Positions 24,507-32,270 of a stretch of DNA of 33,333 bases are shown here, one piece after another; the stretch's first letter is position 1; each line of letters begins with the position of its first letter. The notes beneath the pieces were generated by a model. The model worked only from the letters and a program-made list of their open reading frames with translations. It did not search any database and was not told the origin of the DNA. The stretch covers positions 1 to 33,333 of the forward strand of contig JALQYQ010000018.1 in assembly GCA_023262855.1 (NCBI GenBank), written 5' to 3'. Position numbers and translations under genes: made by a program. The stretch is from Crocinitomicaceae bacterium. GTDB lineage: Bacteria; Bacteroidota; Bacteroidia; Flavobacteriales_D; Crocinitomicaceae.

Positions 24507-25565
24507 TTAATGAATAAAAAGTAAAAAAAGCAACAAATAGACCCATAATAGTCCTAAAAAATGCCAGAAAATTGCACCGAGTCTCAAAGAAAGATTGTCT
24601 TCGCTATTGTATTTACCTGCAAATGAAGCAATTGTAAGCTTAACCATGTACAGTAAAGTAAATACAATATGTGCTAAATGCAAAATTGTAATCAACCAAA
24701 GATAAGAAGTGGCTGTGTCTGCGGTTTCCATCGACTTAATGTGCAAGTAATTGTCCAGTTTTCTGCCGTTCATTGTCAATTCACGGTTCTTGTATTGCAG
24801 CTCTTTTCCTTTAAAATAGATATGAAAATCTTTACCAGGTTTTCCTTTTACAAAGAAATCACCACGTCCATCGCGCACATGAATCGCTAAGTCTCTCAAG
24901 CGTACCTGGTCCACATTTTGAATTTCCTTACCATCAGGCGTTGATAGTTTACCATTGATTAATCCAAGTGGTTGACTGTTGTAGTACAAAATAAAATCCT
25001 TTCCATAATTTGTAACAACAAATGCTTTATTTGGTTTAACCACTAAAAACTGTGACATGAATTTTTGGTATGCTTTTAAATCATCCTCGCTCATTTTTTT
25101 GCCTTTTACCAAATAATCATTTCCATCAACTTCAATAAAATCACCTTTGTATTTCACTTCGTAATAATCTCCATAGCGACCATCCGTTACCAAAATGTTT
25201 CTATTGAATGGATTGGCACCTTTTTCTACCATTGCACCATATCCTTTAAATTGGAAATAAACAAATCCAAGTCCTGAAAGCAATACCATTACCATCATCA
25301 AACGAAGAACTGATTGCTTGTTCTTTTTTGCAGAACGAATTGCCAATTCAAGAAAAACTGAACTCAGAATTATAACCGCTGTTGAAATATAAAATGCCAT
25401 TGGAAACGGCGCTTTTAACCAAAACGAGTCACCCATCGAAACAATGTAAGCAGAAGTAAAACCTGCAAACATCATGGCAATACTGAAAATTCCAAGGTAA
25501 ACTAAGTTCTTTTTCGATTTTTCTCTAATCTCTGGACTTAATTCTTGGCTGAAATCTGTTTTCAT
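24507..25565 (-). CDS. Cytochrome c oxidase subunit III paralog with a large extra loop domain
   Basis: I choose the ATG at 25565 (352 residues); a TTG at 25598 overlapping the ctaB stop is possible but less likely. Five helices lie at about 21-43, 54-77, 86-105, 286-309 and 329-350; LWLITILHLAHIVFTLLYMV and FWHFLGLLWVYLLLFLLF correspond to the last two helices of subunit III. A soluble insertion of about 170 residues (112-284) sits between helices three and four, with repeated beta-hairpin-like turns (FIEVDGNDYLVKGK, LINGKLSTPDGKEI, HIYFKGKELQYKNREL). It lies at the same place as in the neighbouring paralog but does not obviously share its sequence. It follows ctaB by 29 nt and precedes the other subunit III gene by 22 nt. 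Confidence 0.9.
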   Translation of the reverse strand: MKTDFSQELSPEIREKSKKNLVYLGIFSIAMMFAGFTSAYIVSMGDSFWLKAPFPMAFYISTAVIILSSVFLELAIRSAKKNKQSVLRLMMVMVLLSGLGFVYFQFKGYGAMVEKGANPFNRNILVTDGRYGDYYEVKYKGDFIEVDGNDYLVKGKKMSEDDLKAYQKFMSQFLVVKPNKAFVVTNYGKDFILYYNSQPLGLINGKLSTPDGKEIQNVDQVRLRDLAIHVRDGRGDFFVKGKPGKDFHIYFKGKELQYKNRELTMNGRKLDNYLHIKSMETADTATSYLWLITILHLAHIVFTLLYMVKLTIASFAGKYNSEDNLSLRLGAIFWHFLGLLWVYLLLFLLFIH

Positions 25566-25594
25566 ATGTATGATTTTAAAATTCTCGTTTTCGA

Positions 25595-26503
25595 TCAATG
25601 TTTCGGTAACATTGGTTCAATTTTATCAAAAACGTAGAGGAATTGAATAATTGGCAAATAGATAAATGAAGCAAACATCAAGCGTTTTGCATCTTTCGTT
25701 TCACAGGTTAAGAACAAACGGTATGAATACCAAAAGAATAAACCACTACAAATTGTTGCAACAATTAATGATAGTGTTCCTGTCCAATCCAGCAACCATG
25801 GCAATAAGCTAAAAGGAATCAGAGCCAAGGAATAGGCTGCGATTTGAAATGCAGATTGCTTTGATTTTCCAGATTTTGAGGGAAGCAAACTGAATCCTGC
25901 GCTTTTGTAATCATCATACAATACCCAAGCGATGGCCCAAAAATGTGGGAACTGCCAAACAAATTGTACGAAGAATAAAACGCCTGGTAAAAATCCAAAT
26001 TTTCCTGTAGCTGCAATGGCTCCCAACATTGGAGGAATGGCTCCTGGAAATGCACCGATAAACACTGCCCACGGAGTGACACGTTTCATTGGTGTATAAA
26101 TAAATACGTATGAAATAAATGCGAAAAAACCTAAAAGAGCAGAATAGAAATTAATTAAATACAACATGTAGGTTCCAGCCAATAGGCAAAGAATCACAAT
26201 GATGATTGCCTCATTCACGCTCATTAATCCCATTGGAATTGGTCGGCGCTCCGTACGTTTCATTAATTTATCTAGGTCGCGCTCCCAAATTTGATTAGAG
26301 CCATTCGACGCAGAGGTAACCAAAAAACCACCTAACATTAAATAAAAAACGTGCAAGCCATTGTAGGTATGGTCTTTATCCAACGCAAATAAATAGCCTG
26401 ATAAAGCCGACAATATCACTAAAGATGATAATCTGAACTTTGTGAATTCAATGTAGGCTTTAATTTTCTTGCCTACCGAGCTATTTTTGGTTTGAACCTC
26501 CAT
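25595..26503 (-). CDS. ctaB: Protohaem IX farnesyltransferase (haem O synthase)
   Basis: CtaB attaches a farnesyl group to haem B to make haem O, the precursor of haem A for the oxidase. The 302-residue protein is a UbiA-type polytopic prenyltransferase with about eight helices. The first aspartate motif is NGSNQIWERDLDKLMKRTERRPIP-like (residues about 66-90, Asn/Asp of NxxxDxxxD with the conserved RR-P), and the second is YDDYKSAGFSLLP (about 195-207). It leads the operon ctaB, two subunit III genes, subunit IV, two SCO-like genes and the DUF420 gene. A -7 box lies 16 nt upstream. Subunits I and II are not in this window. Confidence 0.96.
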   Translation of the reverse strand: MEVQTKNSSVGKKIKAYIEFTKFRLSSLVILSALSGYLFALDKDHTYNGLHVFYLMLGGFLVTSASNGSNQIWERDLDKLMKRTERRPIPMGLMSVNEAIIIVILCLLAGTYMLYLINFYSALLGFFAFISYVFIYTPMKRVTPWAVFIGAFPGAIPPMLGAIAATGKFGFLPGVLFFVQFVWQFPHFWAIAWVLYDDYKSAGFSLLPSKSGKSKQSAFQIAAYSLALIPFSLLPWLLDWTGTLSLIVATICSGLFFWYSYRLFLTCETKDAKRLMFASFIYLPIIQFLYVFDKIEPMLPKH

Positions 26504-26519
26504 ACTTTTTATTGCGCCA

Positions 26520-26546
26520 CAAAAATAATGAATTAAACTAGTTTAA
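26520..26546 (-). promoter_or_regulatory. Candidate -7 element and 14-bp palindrome of the oxidase operon
   Basis: TATTTTTG (26527-26520, minus) matches TAnnTTTG and ends 16 nt before the ctaB ATG. A perfect palindrome, TTAAACTAGTTTAA (26533-26546), begins 5 nt further upstream, between where -7 and -33 would be, the place of an operator. No clear -33 TTG is seen at usual spacing. Confidence 0.45.
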
Positions 26547-26589
26547 ACGCGAAACAAACAGGAATAAATGAAAAAGTCAGAACGAATGA

Positions 26590-28347
26590 TTATCGCTGGA
26601 GATAAACAGCTGAAATTTCAATGTCTTCGATAAATCCAGGAATTTTATTCGGGTTATAAATGAATACTTTTAACTCATCTGATGCTTGACGAATTACAGG
26701 TAAATTGAATACAGTTTCAGAAAATTCACCTTTAAACGGAACACTGTGTTCGAAATACTTCTTCTTTCCTTCAATCTTTAAATTGAAAAAATGTTGTTTT
26801 CCTTCCTTGTCCTGATTGGATTTGTAGTTTACACGAATTTTAGCTTCATCAGTTGGTAAGATCTCACCTATTTTGCATTCCATTATCGTTATGTATTCTT
26901 CATCAGCACCAACTTCAATGCGCTTTTGTGAACGATAAAGCGATTTTTCAAGTACTCGATATCCTTTTTGTTTGGCTAAGGAATTCTTCGCTAATATTTT
27001 TTGATTCCAATTGAGGTCGTTTCGATCTATTTCTAATAATGTTCGTTCCGAATCTTCAATTGTTGTTTTTCCAAAAACTTGCCAATAATAATCTTTGGTC
27101 ATGCGCTCATTGTCAATAATCCCTTCGAAATACTGATAGCTTTGAAAAACGGATAATCCAATTAGTAAAGTGAAAAACGAAAGTGTAGGAACAAGCACTT
27201 TTTTCGATGTGGAAATTTCTTGAAGTAAGAATCCAATCAACACACCAAAAACAATGTACGAATCGACCATTACGCGCGAACCAAACGAAGCTGAATACCA
27301 CCAACAATCCCAAGCAGAAAGGACATAAATGTTGAGAAGCACAAAAACACTAAGTGCAATCACAAACTGTTTGTTTTTGCGGATTCCAAACCATATTCCG
27401 ACAAATGAAAAAAGAAAAATGGGAGAATAAACCAACCAACCTTTTTTGTATGAAAACAAGAATTCTAAGGTATACGGTTTTAAAAACGATAAAGTCTCCG
27501 AATGCAAATTCATGATCATCCAACTTCCTCCTTGGATTTTCCAATACAGCAATTGTGGGATATTTAATAGAAGTATGCCGATTGGAAATAAAATGAGTAA
27601 GCGAAATGTTTTCCAGCTCAACTTATACTTATAAAGTATCAAAATTAATGGAATGATTCCCCAAATTGCTTGAGTCGGACGAATAGCAACTGTCAGTCCA
27701 AGTATAAAAGCTGCTAAAATCACATAGCGCCATCGCTCTTCTCTGATGAATTTTACCGTAAAATAAATAAAGAGCGTATTCAAGGTGAATAGATACAAAT
27801 GCGGCATTAAATCACCGTAATAAAATGTAACGAAGCAATTGCTAGCTCCATACACTAACAGCATGACCAAGGCGGTAATACGATCTGAGAAATAAAGTAA
27901 AAGTGTTTTTCTGAAGTAAATAAGCCCAAGTATAACGAACAAAAACGCAGTGAATTTAACAGCAACACGATAGGGCTCACTCATTCCATCTTGTTTATAT
28001 CCAAGTGGTTTGGCAACAGAATTCGCAATTAAAAATCCAGGCAGATGCAGATACGAAAGGCCCATGTGATACATATTCACCTTTTTATCCTTTTCAATAT
28101 CAACGTATTGATAAATGATTTCTTGCTCGCAATAGTAGGATTGCAACTTCTCCTTCCACGGTTTTTGAAATGCTAAATCATCGTAAATAAACGTCGCTGG
28201 CAAATAGGAGTAATAGCCAAACTGATCGTATGCTGCAACACATGAACGCTTTTCTTGATGCGAGAAACTTTCTTTTAAAAAGATAAATGCAAACACGCTT
28301 CCAATCACGAAAAGGCAAATTTTTGAAAACGATTTGAAGTAATCCAT
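26590..28347 (-). CDS. Polytopic membrane protein, possible GT39/PMT-like glycosyltransferase
   Basis: This 585-residue protein has an N-terminal helix (about 8-26), a luminal loop with conserved-looking Asp/Tyr (DQFGYYSYLPATFIYDD), then about nine more helices up to residue 410, and a soluble C-terminal domain (about 415-585) of beta-like strands. The first periplasmic loop with acidic residues, then helices and conserved RPTQ (AIRPTQAIWG), resembles the GT-C fold of the GT39/ArnT superfamily, which uses lipid-linked sugars. I see no exact family match, so the call is tentative. The C-terminal part could be carbohydrate-binding-like. It is minus-strand, 86 nt upstream of ctaB, and divergent from the GT2 gene that may make its lipid-linked sugar donor (inference). 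Confidence 0.6.
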   Translation of the reverse strand: MDYFKSFSKICLFVIGSVFAFIFLKESFSHQEKRSCVAAYDQFGYYSYLPATFIYDDLAFQKPWKEKLQSYYCEQEIIYQYVDIEKDKKVNMYHMGLSYLHLPGFLIANSVAKPLGYKQDGMSEPYRVAVKFTAFLFVILGLIYFRKTLLLYFSDRITALVMLLVYGASNCFVTFYYGDLMPHLYLFTLNTLFIYFTVKFIREERWRYVILAAFILGLTVAIRPTQAIWGIIPLILILYKYKLSWKTFRLLILFPIGILLLNIPQLLYWKIQGGSWMIMNLHSETLSFLKPYTLEFLFSYKKGWLVYSPIFLFSFVGIWFGIRKNKQFVIALSVFVLLNIYVLSAWDCWWYSASFGSRVMVDSYIVFGVLIGFLLQEISTSKKVLVPTLSFFTLLIGLSVFQSYQYFEGIIDNERMTKDYYWQVFGKTTIEDSERTLLEIDRNDLNWNQKILAKNSLAKQKGYRVLEKSLYRSQKRIEVGADEEYITIMECKIGEILPTDEAKIRVNYKSNQDKEGKQHFFNLKIEGKKKYFEHSVPFKGEFSETVFNLPVIRQASDELKVFIYNPNKIPGFIEDIEISAVYLQR

Positions 28348-28429
28348 TGATTTATCTCACTTAAAAGTTACAAATTAATGAATATTCAAGATTATATCAC
28401 GAACTTTAGCGCGCTAAATTATTTTTAAT

Positions 28430-29149
28430 ATGTCGATTACCAAATTATCTATTCTTATTCCGGCTTATAATGAGGAAAAAACAATTCACTTGATTTTGGA
28501 CAAAGTGAAGGCCGTTGTGTTGGATAGAGAAATTTCAAAAGAAATTGTAATTGTAAACGATTGTTCGAAAGATAATACAGAGCAAGCTTTGTTGGACTAT
28601 GTGGCGAAAAATCCTGAACTAGATATTCGTTTGTTCAACCAATCTGTTAACATGGGTAAAGGAGCCGCAATCAACCGTGCAATTCAAGAATGTACTGGTG
28701 ATTATTTAATTGTGCAAGATGCAGATTTGGAATATGATCCAGAAGAATACAATTTATTGTTGAAACCTGTTTTTATGGACAATGCAGATGTGGTGTATGG
28801 TTCACGTTTTGTTGGACATCATCCACACCGCATCTTGTTCTATTGGCATTCTATCGGGAATAAATTCTTGACAAACCTTTCCAACATGATGACGAATTTA
28901 AATTTAACTGACATGGAAACATGCTATAAATTGATTCGTACTTCGATTGCAAAAGAGATAAAAATTAAAGAACGTCGCTTTGGAATTGAACCAGAAATTA
29001 CGGCTAAATTGGCAAAGGTTCCAAAGATCAAAATCTACGAAGTTGGTATTTCTTATTATGGAAGAACGTACGAGGAAGGGAAGAAAATTGGCTGGAAAGA
29101 TGGTTTTAGAGCAATATACTGCATCATCAAATACCGCTTTTCAAAATAA
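28430..29149 (+). CDS. GT2-family glycosyltransferase (DPM1-like)
   Basis: This 239-residue soluble enzyme has the GT-A fold of family 2, most like dolichyl-phosphate mannosyltransferase-type proteins: [14 protein letters not shown] (7-20), [12 protein letters not shown] (39-50), [12 protein letters not shown] (74-85) and the metal-binding QDADLEYDP with Asp97-Ala-Asp99. [11 protein letters not shown] motif and [10 protein letters not shown] appear near 165-185, as in that group. No C-terminal membrane helices are present, unlike some bacterial relatives. It likely makes a polyprenyl-phosphate sugar for a membrane transferase; sugar and acceptor are unknown. It is divergent from the GT39-like gene (82-nt spacer without a clear -7 box) and ends at a bidirectional terminator. 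Confidence 0.92.
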   Translation: MSITKLSILIPAYNEEKTIHLILDKVKAVVLDREISKEIVIVNDCSKDNTEQALLDYVAKNPELDIRLFNQSVNMGKGAAINRAIQECTGDYLIVQDADLEYDPEEYNLLLKPVFMDNADVVYGSRFVGHHPHRILFYWHSIGNKFLTNLSNMMTNLNLTDMETCYKLIRTSIAKEIKIKERRFGIEPEITAKLAKVPKIKIYEVGISYYGRTYEEGKKIGWKDGFRAIYCIIKYRFSK

Positions 29150-29174
29150 TTTTCTTTCGAATATTTTATAAATG

Positions 29175-29210
29175 AAAAAAGTCCTTCTGCAAACGCAAAA
29201 GGACTTTTTC
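29175..29210. terminator. Bidirectional intrinsic terminator between the GT2 gene and queA
   Basis: AAAAAGTCCTT (29176-29186) pairs perfectly with AAGGACTTTTT (29199-29209), loop of 12 nt. A-runs on one arm and T-runs on the other let it work for both convergent genes, 26 nt past the GT2 stop and 22 nt past the queA stop. Confidence 0.93.
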
Positions 29211-29230
29211 TATTTTGGATCGTTATTTTC

Positions 29231-30289
29231 TTACAAAATCAACATGGCATCACCATACGAGTAGAACTTGTATTTGTTCTCAATCGCTTGTTTATATGCT
29301 TCCATCATCAACTCATGTCCACAGAACGCTGAAATCATCATCAACAAAGTTGAAAGTGGCGTATGGAAATTTGTTACCATGCAATCAGCAATGCTGAAAT
29401 CGTATGGAGGGAAAATGAATTTATTTGTCCAACCGTCATACGCTTTCAACATACCATCTGTAGAAACAGAAGATTCAATTGAACGCATCGAAGTTGTTCC
29501 AATGGCACAAACACGTTTTTTGTTACGTTTTGCATTGTTTACAATCTCAGCACATTTCTCAGGAACAATTACTTGTTCTGAATCCATTTTGTGTTTTGTC
29601 AAATCCTCTACTTCTACTGGTCGGAAAGTTCCTAAACCAACGTGTAAAGTAACTTCAGCAAAGTTTACACCTTTCAACTCCAAACGTTTCATCAATTCAC
29701 GTGAGAAATGCAAACCAGCAGTTGGTGCAGCAACAGCTCCTTCTTCGGTTGCGAAAATTGTTTGATAACGCTCTTCGTCAGAAGGTTCAACAGCACGTTT
29801 AATGTATTTTGGAAGTGGCGTTTCACCAAGTTCAGTAATTTTTGCTTTGAATTCTTCGTAAGGACCATCAAACAAGAAACGCAATGTTCTTCCACGAGAA
29901 GTTGTATTGTCAATTACCTCTGCAACCAATGAATCATCATCGCCGAAGTATAATTTATTTCCAATACGGATTTTACGAGCAGGATCTACTAAAACATCCC
30001 ACAATAAACTTTCACGATTTAATTCACGCAACAAGAAAACTTCGATTTTTGCACCTGTTTTCTCCTTGTTTCCGTACATACGAGCAGGAAATACACGCGT
30101 ATTGTTCATGATCATTACATCACCTTCAGAGAAGTAATTAATAATGTCTTTAAACAATTTGTGCTCGATTTTTCCAGTTTCACGGTGAATCACCATCAAT
30201 TTCGCTTCGTCACGATTGTCACTTGGATATTCCGCGATTAGTTCATCTGGTAGATCAAAACTAAAATCGGAAAGTTTCATTTTACTCAT
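29231..30289 (-). CDS. queA: S-adenosylmethionine:tRNA ribosyltransferase-isomerase
   Basis: QueA moves and isomerises the ribose of S-adenosylmethionine onto preQ1 in tRNA to form epoxyqueuosine, a step in queuosine synthesis. The 352-residue length is typical. Family motifs are [15 protein letters not shown] near the start, [40 protein letters not shown] and [17 protein letters not shown]. An ATG three codons in (30280) is an alternative start. A -7/-33 pair lies upstream: TTG at 30357-30355, 20-nt spacer, TATCTTTG. It lies 200 nt after truB on the same strand; the spacer has its own promoter, so it is not simply part of the ftsX run. Confidence 0.97.
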   Translation of the reverse strand: MSKMKLSDFSFDLPDELIAEYPSDNRDEAKLMVIHRETGKIEHKLFKDIINYFSEGDVMIMNNTRVFPARMYGNKEKTGAKIEVFLLRELNRESLLWDVLVDPARKIRIGNKLYFGDDDSLVAEVIDNTTSRGRTLRFLFDGPYEEFKAKITELGETPLPKYIKRAVEPSDEERYQTIFATEEGAVAAPTAGLHFSRELMKRLELKGVNFAEVTLHVGLGTFRPVEVEDLTKHKMDSEQVIVPEKCAEIVNNAKRNKKRVCAIGTTSMRSIESSVSTDGMLKAYDGWTNKFIFPPYDFSIADCMVTNFHTPLSTLLMMISAFCGHELMMEAYKQAIENKYKFYSYGDAMLIL

Positions 30290-30326
30290 ACAACGTTTTT
30301 TTAGATCCTTTCAATAAAAAGGAGTG

Positions 30327-30357
30327 CAAAGATACAAAATCTAGAAGCCTTTGTCAA
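30327..30357 (-). promoter_or_regulatory. Candidate queA promoter with -33 and -7 elements
   Basis: On the minus strand TTG (30357-30355), a 20-nt spacer and TATCTTTG (30334-30327) fit the Bacteroidota promoter layout. The leader to the ATG at 30289 would be about 33 nt. Confidence 0.55.
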
Positions 30358-30410
30358 GTGCTTGGTCGAGTTCCATCTCCAAAAGCCACTAAAATCAGCA
30401 GTATTTATTT

Positions 30411-30440
30411 TCAATCGCCAATTTTCCAATTCGCAATTCA
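30411..30440. repeat. Short degenerate CAAT-bearing repeat, about 7-bp period
   Basis: CAAT recurs at 30412, 30419, 30427 and 30434, spaced 7, 8 and 7 bp, as units like CCAATTT, TCCAATT, CGCAATT. It lies in the queA/truB spacer and codes for nothing visible. Confidence 0.4.
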
Positions 30441-30489
30441 CGACGTATTGACCTTGTAGAAGGAAAAATTATCTGCTTAAAAGAGAAAT

Positions 30490-31188
30490 TTATCGTGGAA
30501 CTTCTGAGCCGCCACGAATCACTTCTACCCATTCTTCCACGGACTTTGCATTTTCAACTGAAAAATCGCCGGATTTCGTTCTGCGTAAAGCGATTAGCGT
30601 TCCGCCAGATCGAACAGCTTGACCAAAATCGTGAGCTATTGAGCGGATATAGGTTCCTTTCGAACAACTTATTTCAAAATCGATTTCAGGAAAACGTTCC
30701 GCAGAAATTTTAAAATCGCTTACTTCAATTGTATTCGCTTTTAAAACCACTTCTTTACCTGCACGCGCTAAATCATACGCACGTTTTCCATCAACTTGTT
30801 TTGCAGAAAAAATCGGTGGTACTTGTTGCAGCCTTCCAATAAATTGTTGACGTGCCTGTTCTAGGATTTCAGGTGTAATGTGTTCAGTTGGAAATTCAGC
30901 GTTGTATTCGCTTTCCAAATCGTATGAAGCTGTCGTTTTACCTAGCAGGATTGTGCCCGTATAGGTTTTCATTCCACCCATCAATTCATCAATGCGCTTC
31001 GTGTGTTTTCCAATGCAAATGATTAATAAACCTGTCGCCAATGGATCCAACGTTCCAGCATGACCAACCTTGATTTTCTTTACGCCTAACACTTGTTTGA
31101 TGTTCCATCGCAATTTGCTGACAACATCGAACGAAGTCCACGTTAGTGGTTTGTCGACAAGAATTGTTTCTCCTTCCAGGTAATTCAT
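30490..31188 (-). CDS. truB: tRNA pseudouridine-55 synthase
   Basis: TruB makes pseudouridine 55 in the T loop of most tRNAs. The 232-residue protein is short, lacking the C-terminal PUA domain of longer forms, as is common in this phylum. Catalytic Asp48 lies in HAGTLDPLATGLL; KPLTWTSFDVV, KTYTGTILLGKTTASYDLES, QVPPIFSAKQVDGKRAYDLAR and CSKGTYIRSIAHDFG are family signatures. Its ATG shares one base with the uppP stop (TAATG), so translation is coupled. It is the last gene of the ftsX-DUF3098-uppP-truB run. I see no terminator directly after its stop. Confidence 0.97.
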   Translation of the reverse strand: MNYLEGETILVDKPLTWTSFDVVSKLRWNIKQVLGVKKIKVGHAGTLDPLATGLLIICIGKHTKRIDELMGGMKTYTGTILLGKTTASYDLESEYNAEFPTEHITPEILEQARQQFIGRLQQVPPIFSAKQVDGKRAYDLARAGKEVVLKANTIEVSDFKISAERFPEIDFEISCSKGTYIRSIAHDFGQAVRSGGTLIALRRTKSGDFSVENAKSVEEWVEVIRGGSEVPR

Positions 31189-32000
31189 TAAGCCAAAGTG
31201 AAATAGAGCAATAACGCGATTCCTACAAGAATTCTATAAATTCCCCAGATTTTAAATCCGTATTTATCGATAATACCAATGAATAATTTGATTGCGAATG
31301 CTGCAACGATAAACGCAACAATGTTTCCAACCACAAAAAACGTAATGTTTTCAGAACTTGAAGTAATCATTTCATAGCCTTTCTGCTCGATTCCTTTCAC
31401 TTTCCAATCTTTCAGAAAAACAGAATAGCATGTTACAGCTAACATTGTTGGAACGGCTAAAAAGAAACTGAATTCAGCTGCTAATTTTCGTGTCAAGCCT
31501 TGCTGCATTCCTCCAATAATTGAAGCTGCTGATCGACTAGTTCCCGGCATCATCGCTAAACATTGCCAAAATCCGATAATAATTGCTTTTTGAATACTGA
31601 TGTTTTCTTCCTTTTGAATGCGTGGACGTTTGAAAAAACGATCAATAAACAAGAGAATCACACCACCAACGATTAATACAATCGCAATTGGAATCGGTTT
31701 TTCAAGTACTGCTTCGATTTTGTCATCAAATAACTTTCCTAAAATCAATGCTGGAATTACAGCCAATCCTAATTTCACATAGAACATTGGCGATTTGAAA
31801 TCCATGAATTTTTTCCAATACAAGGCAACAACGGATAGAATTGCACCAAATTGAATTGAAACTTGAAACATTTTTACGAATTCATCTCCACTTGTTCCAA
31901 AGATTGAACTCGTGAAAATCATGTGTGCTGTTGAAGAAACAGGTAAAAACTCAGTCAGGCCTTCAATGATGGCTAAAATGAGTGCTTGAATAAAATCCAT
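31188..32000 (-). CDS. uppP: Undecaprenyl-diphosphatase (UppP/BacA)
   Basis: UppP removes a phosphate from undecaprenyl diphosphate in the cytoplasmic membrane, recycling the lipid carrier for peptidoglycan; overproduction classically gives bacitracin resistance. The 270-residue protein has about eight helices. Motif one is EGLTEFLPVSSTAH (13-26), with Glu17 and His26 as expected active-site residues; motif two is PGTSRSAASI (150-159), with Arg154. It sits between DUF3098 (12-nt gap) and truB (1-nt overlap), and the order ftsX-DUF3098-uppP-truB is common in this phylum, joining envelope growth genes. Confidence 0.97.
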   Translation of the reverse strand: MDFIQALILAIIEGLTEFLPVSSTAHMIFTSSIFGTSGDEFVKMFQVSIQFGAILSVVALYWKKFMDFKSPMFYVKLGLAVIPALILGKLFDDKIEAVLEKPIPIAIVLIVGGVILLFIDRFFKRPRIQKEENISIQKAIIIGFWQCLAMMPGTSRSAASIIGGMQQGLTRKLAAEFSFFLAVPTMLAVTCYSVFLKDWKVKGIEQKGYEMITSSSENITFFVVGNIVAFIVAAFAIKLFIGIIDKYGFKIWGIYRILVGIALLLYFTLA

Positions 32001-32012
32001 AAAATCGTGTGC

Positions 32013-32258
32013 TTAGTCTTTGTTGACTTTTTTCTTTTTCATGATTGCATACATGATAACAATGTAGCCAGCAACAATCAGTATTGGCGCGACAGTAATA
32101 CGCGTCGTACTGAAAAGTTCATTTGCATCAAAATCATTCGGATTTTTGGCTGCACCACCAATCATTAAAAGAAATCCAAGAATATTGATCGCTAAACCAA
32201 TCAATAGAATTTTATAGTTTTCCGGTTGAAAACCGAATTGTGACTTTTTATCCTCCAT
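32013..32258 (-). CDS. DUF3098-family small membrane protein
   Basis: This 81-residue protein has two transmembrane helices (about 17-36 and 53-74) linked by a short polar loop (KNPNDFDANELFSTTR), with charged ends. The segments NYKILLIGLAINILGFLLM and RITVAPILIVAGYIVIMYAIM match DUF3098, a family of unknown function found with ftsX and uppP in Bacteroidota. It lies 9 nt after ftsX and 12 nt before uppP. A -7 box overlapping the ftsX stop (TAAATTTG, 32270-32263) could start a separate transcript at its ATG. A role in division or envelope growth is suggested only by context. Confidence 0.88.
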   Translation of the reverse strand: MEDKKSQFGFQPENYKILLIGLAINILGFLLMIGGAAKNPNDFDANELFSTTRITVAPILIVAGYIVIMYAIMKKKKVNKD

Positions 32259-32262
32259 GGGT

Positions 32263-32270
32263 CAAATTTA
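32263..32270 (-). promoter_or_regulatory. Candidate internal -7 element before DUF3098 (leaderless spacing)
   Basis: TAAATTTG on the minus strand matches TAnnTTTG, uses the ftsX stop TAA and lies 4 nt from the ATG at 32258. It may drive DUF3098-uppP-truB apart from ftsX. Confidence 0.4.

Noticed and set aside
29268..29765. Plus-strand 165-codon frame
   Set aside because: Antisense to the well-conserved queA; long only because of that gene's codon bias.
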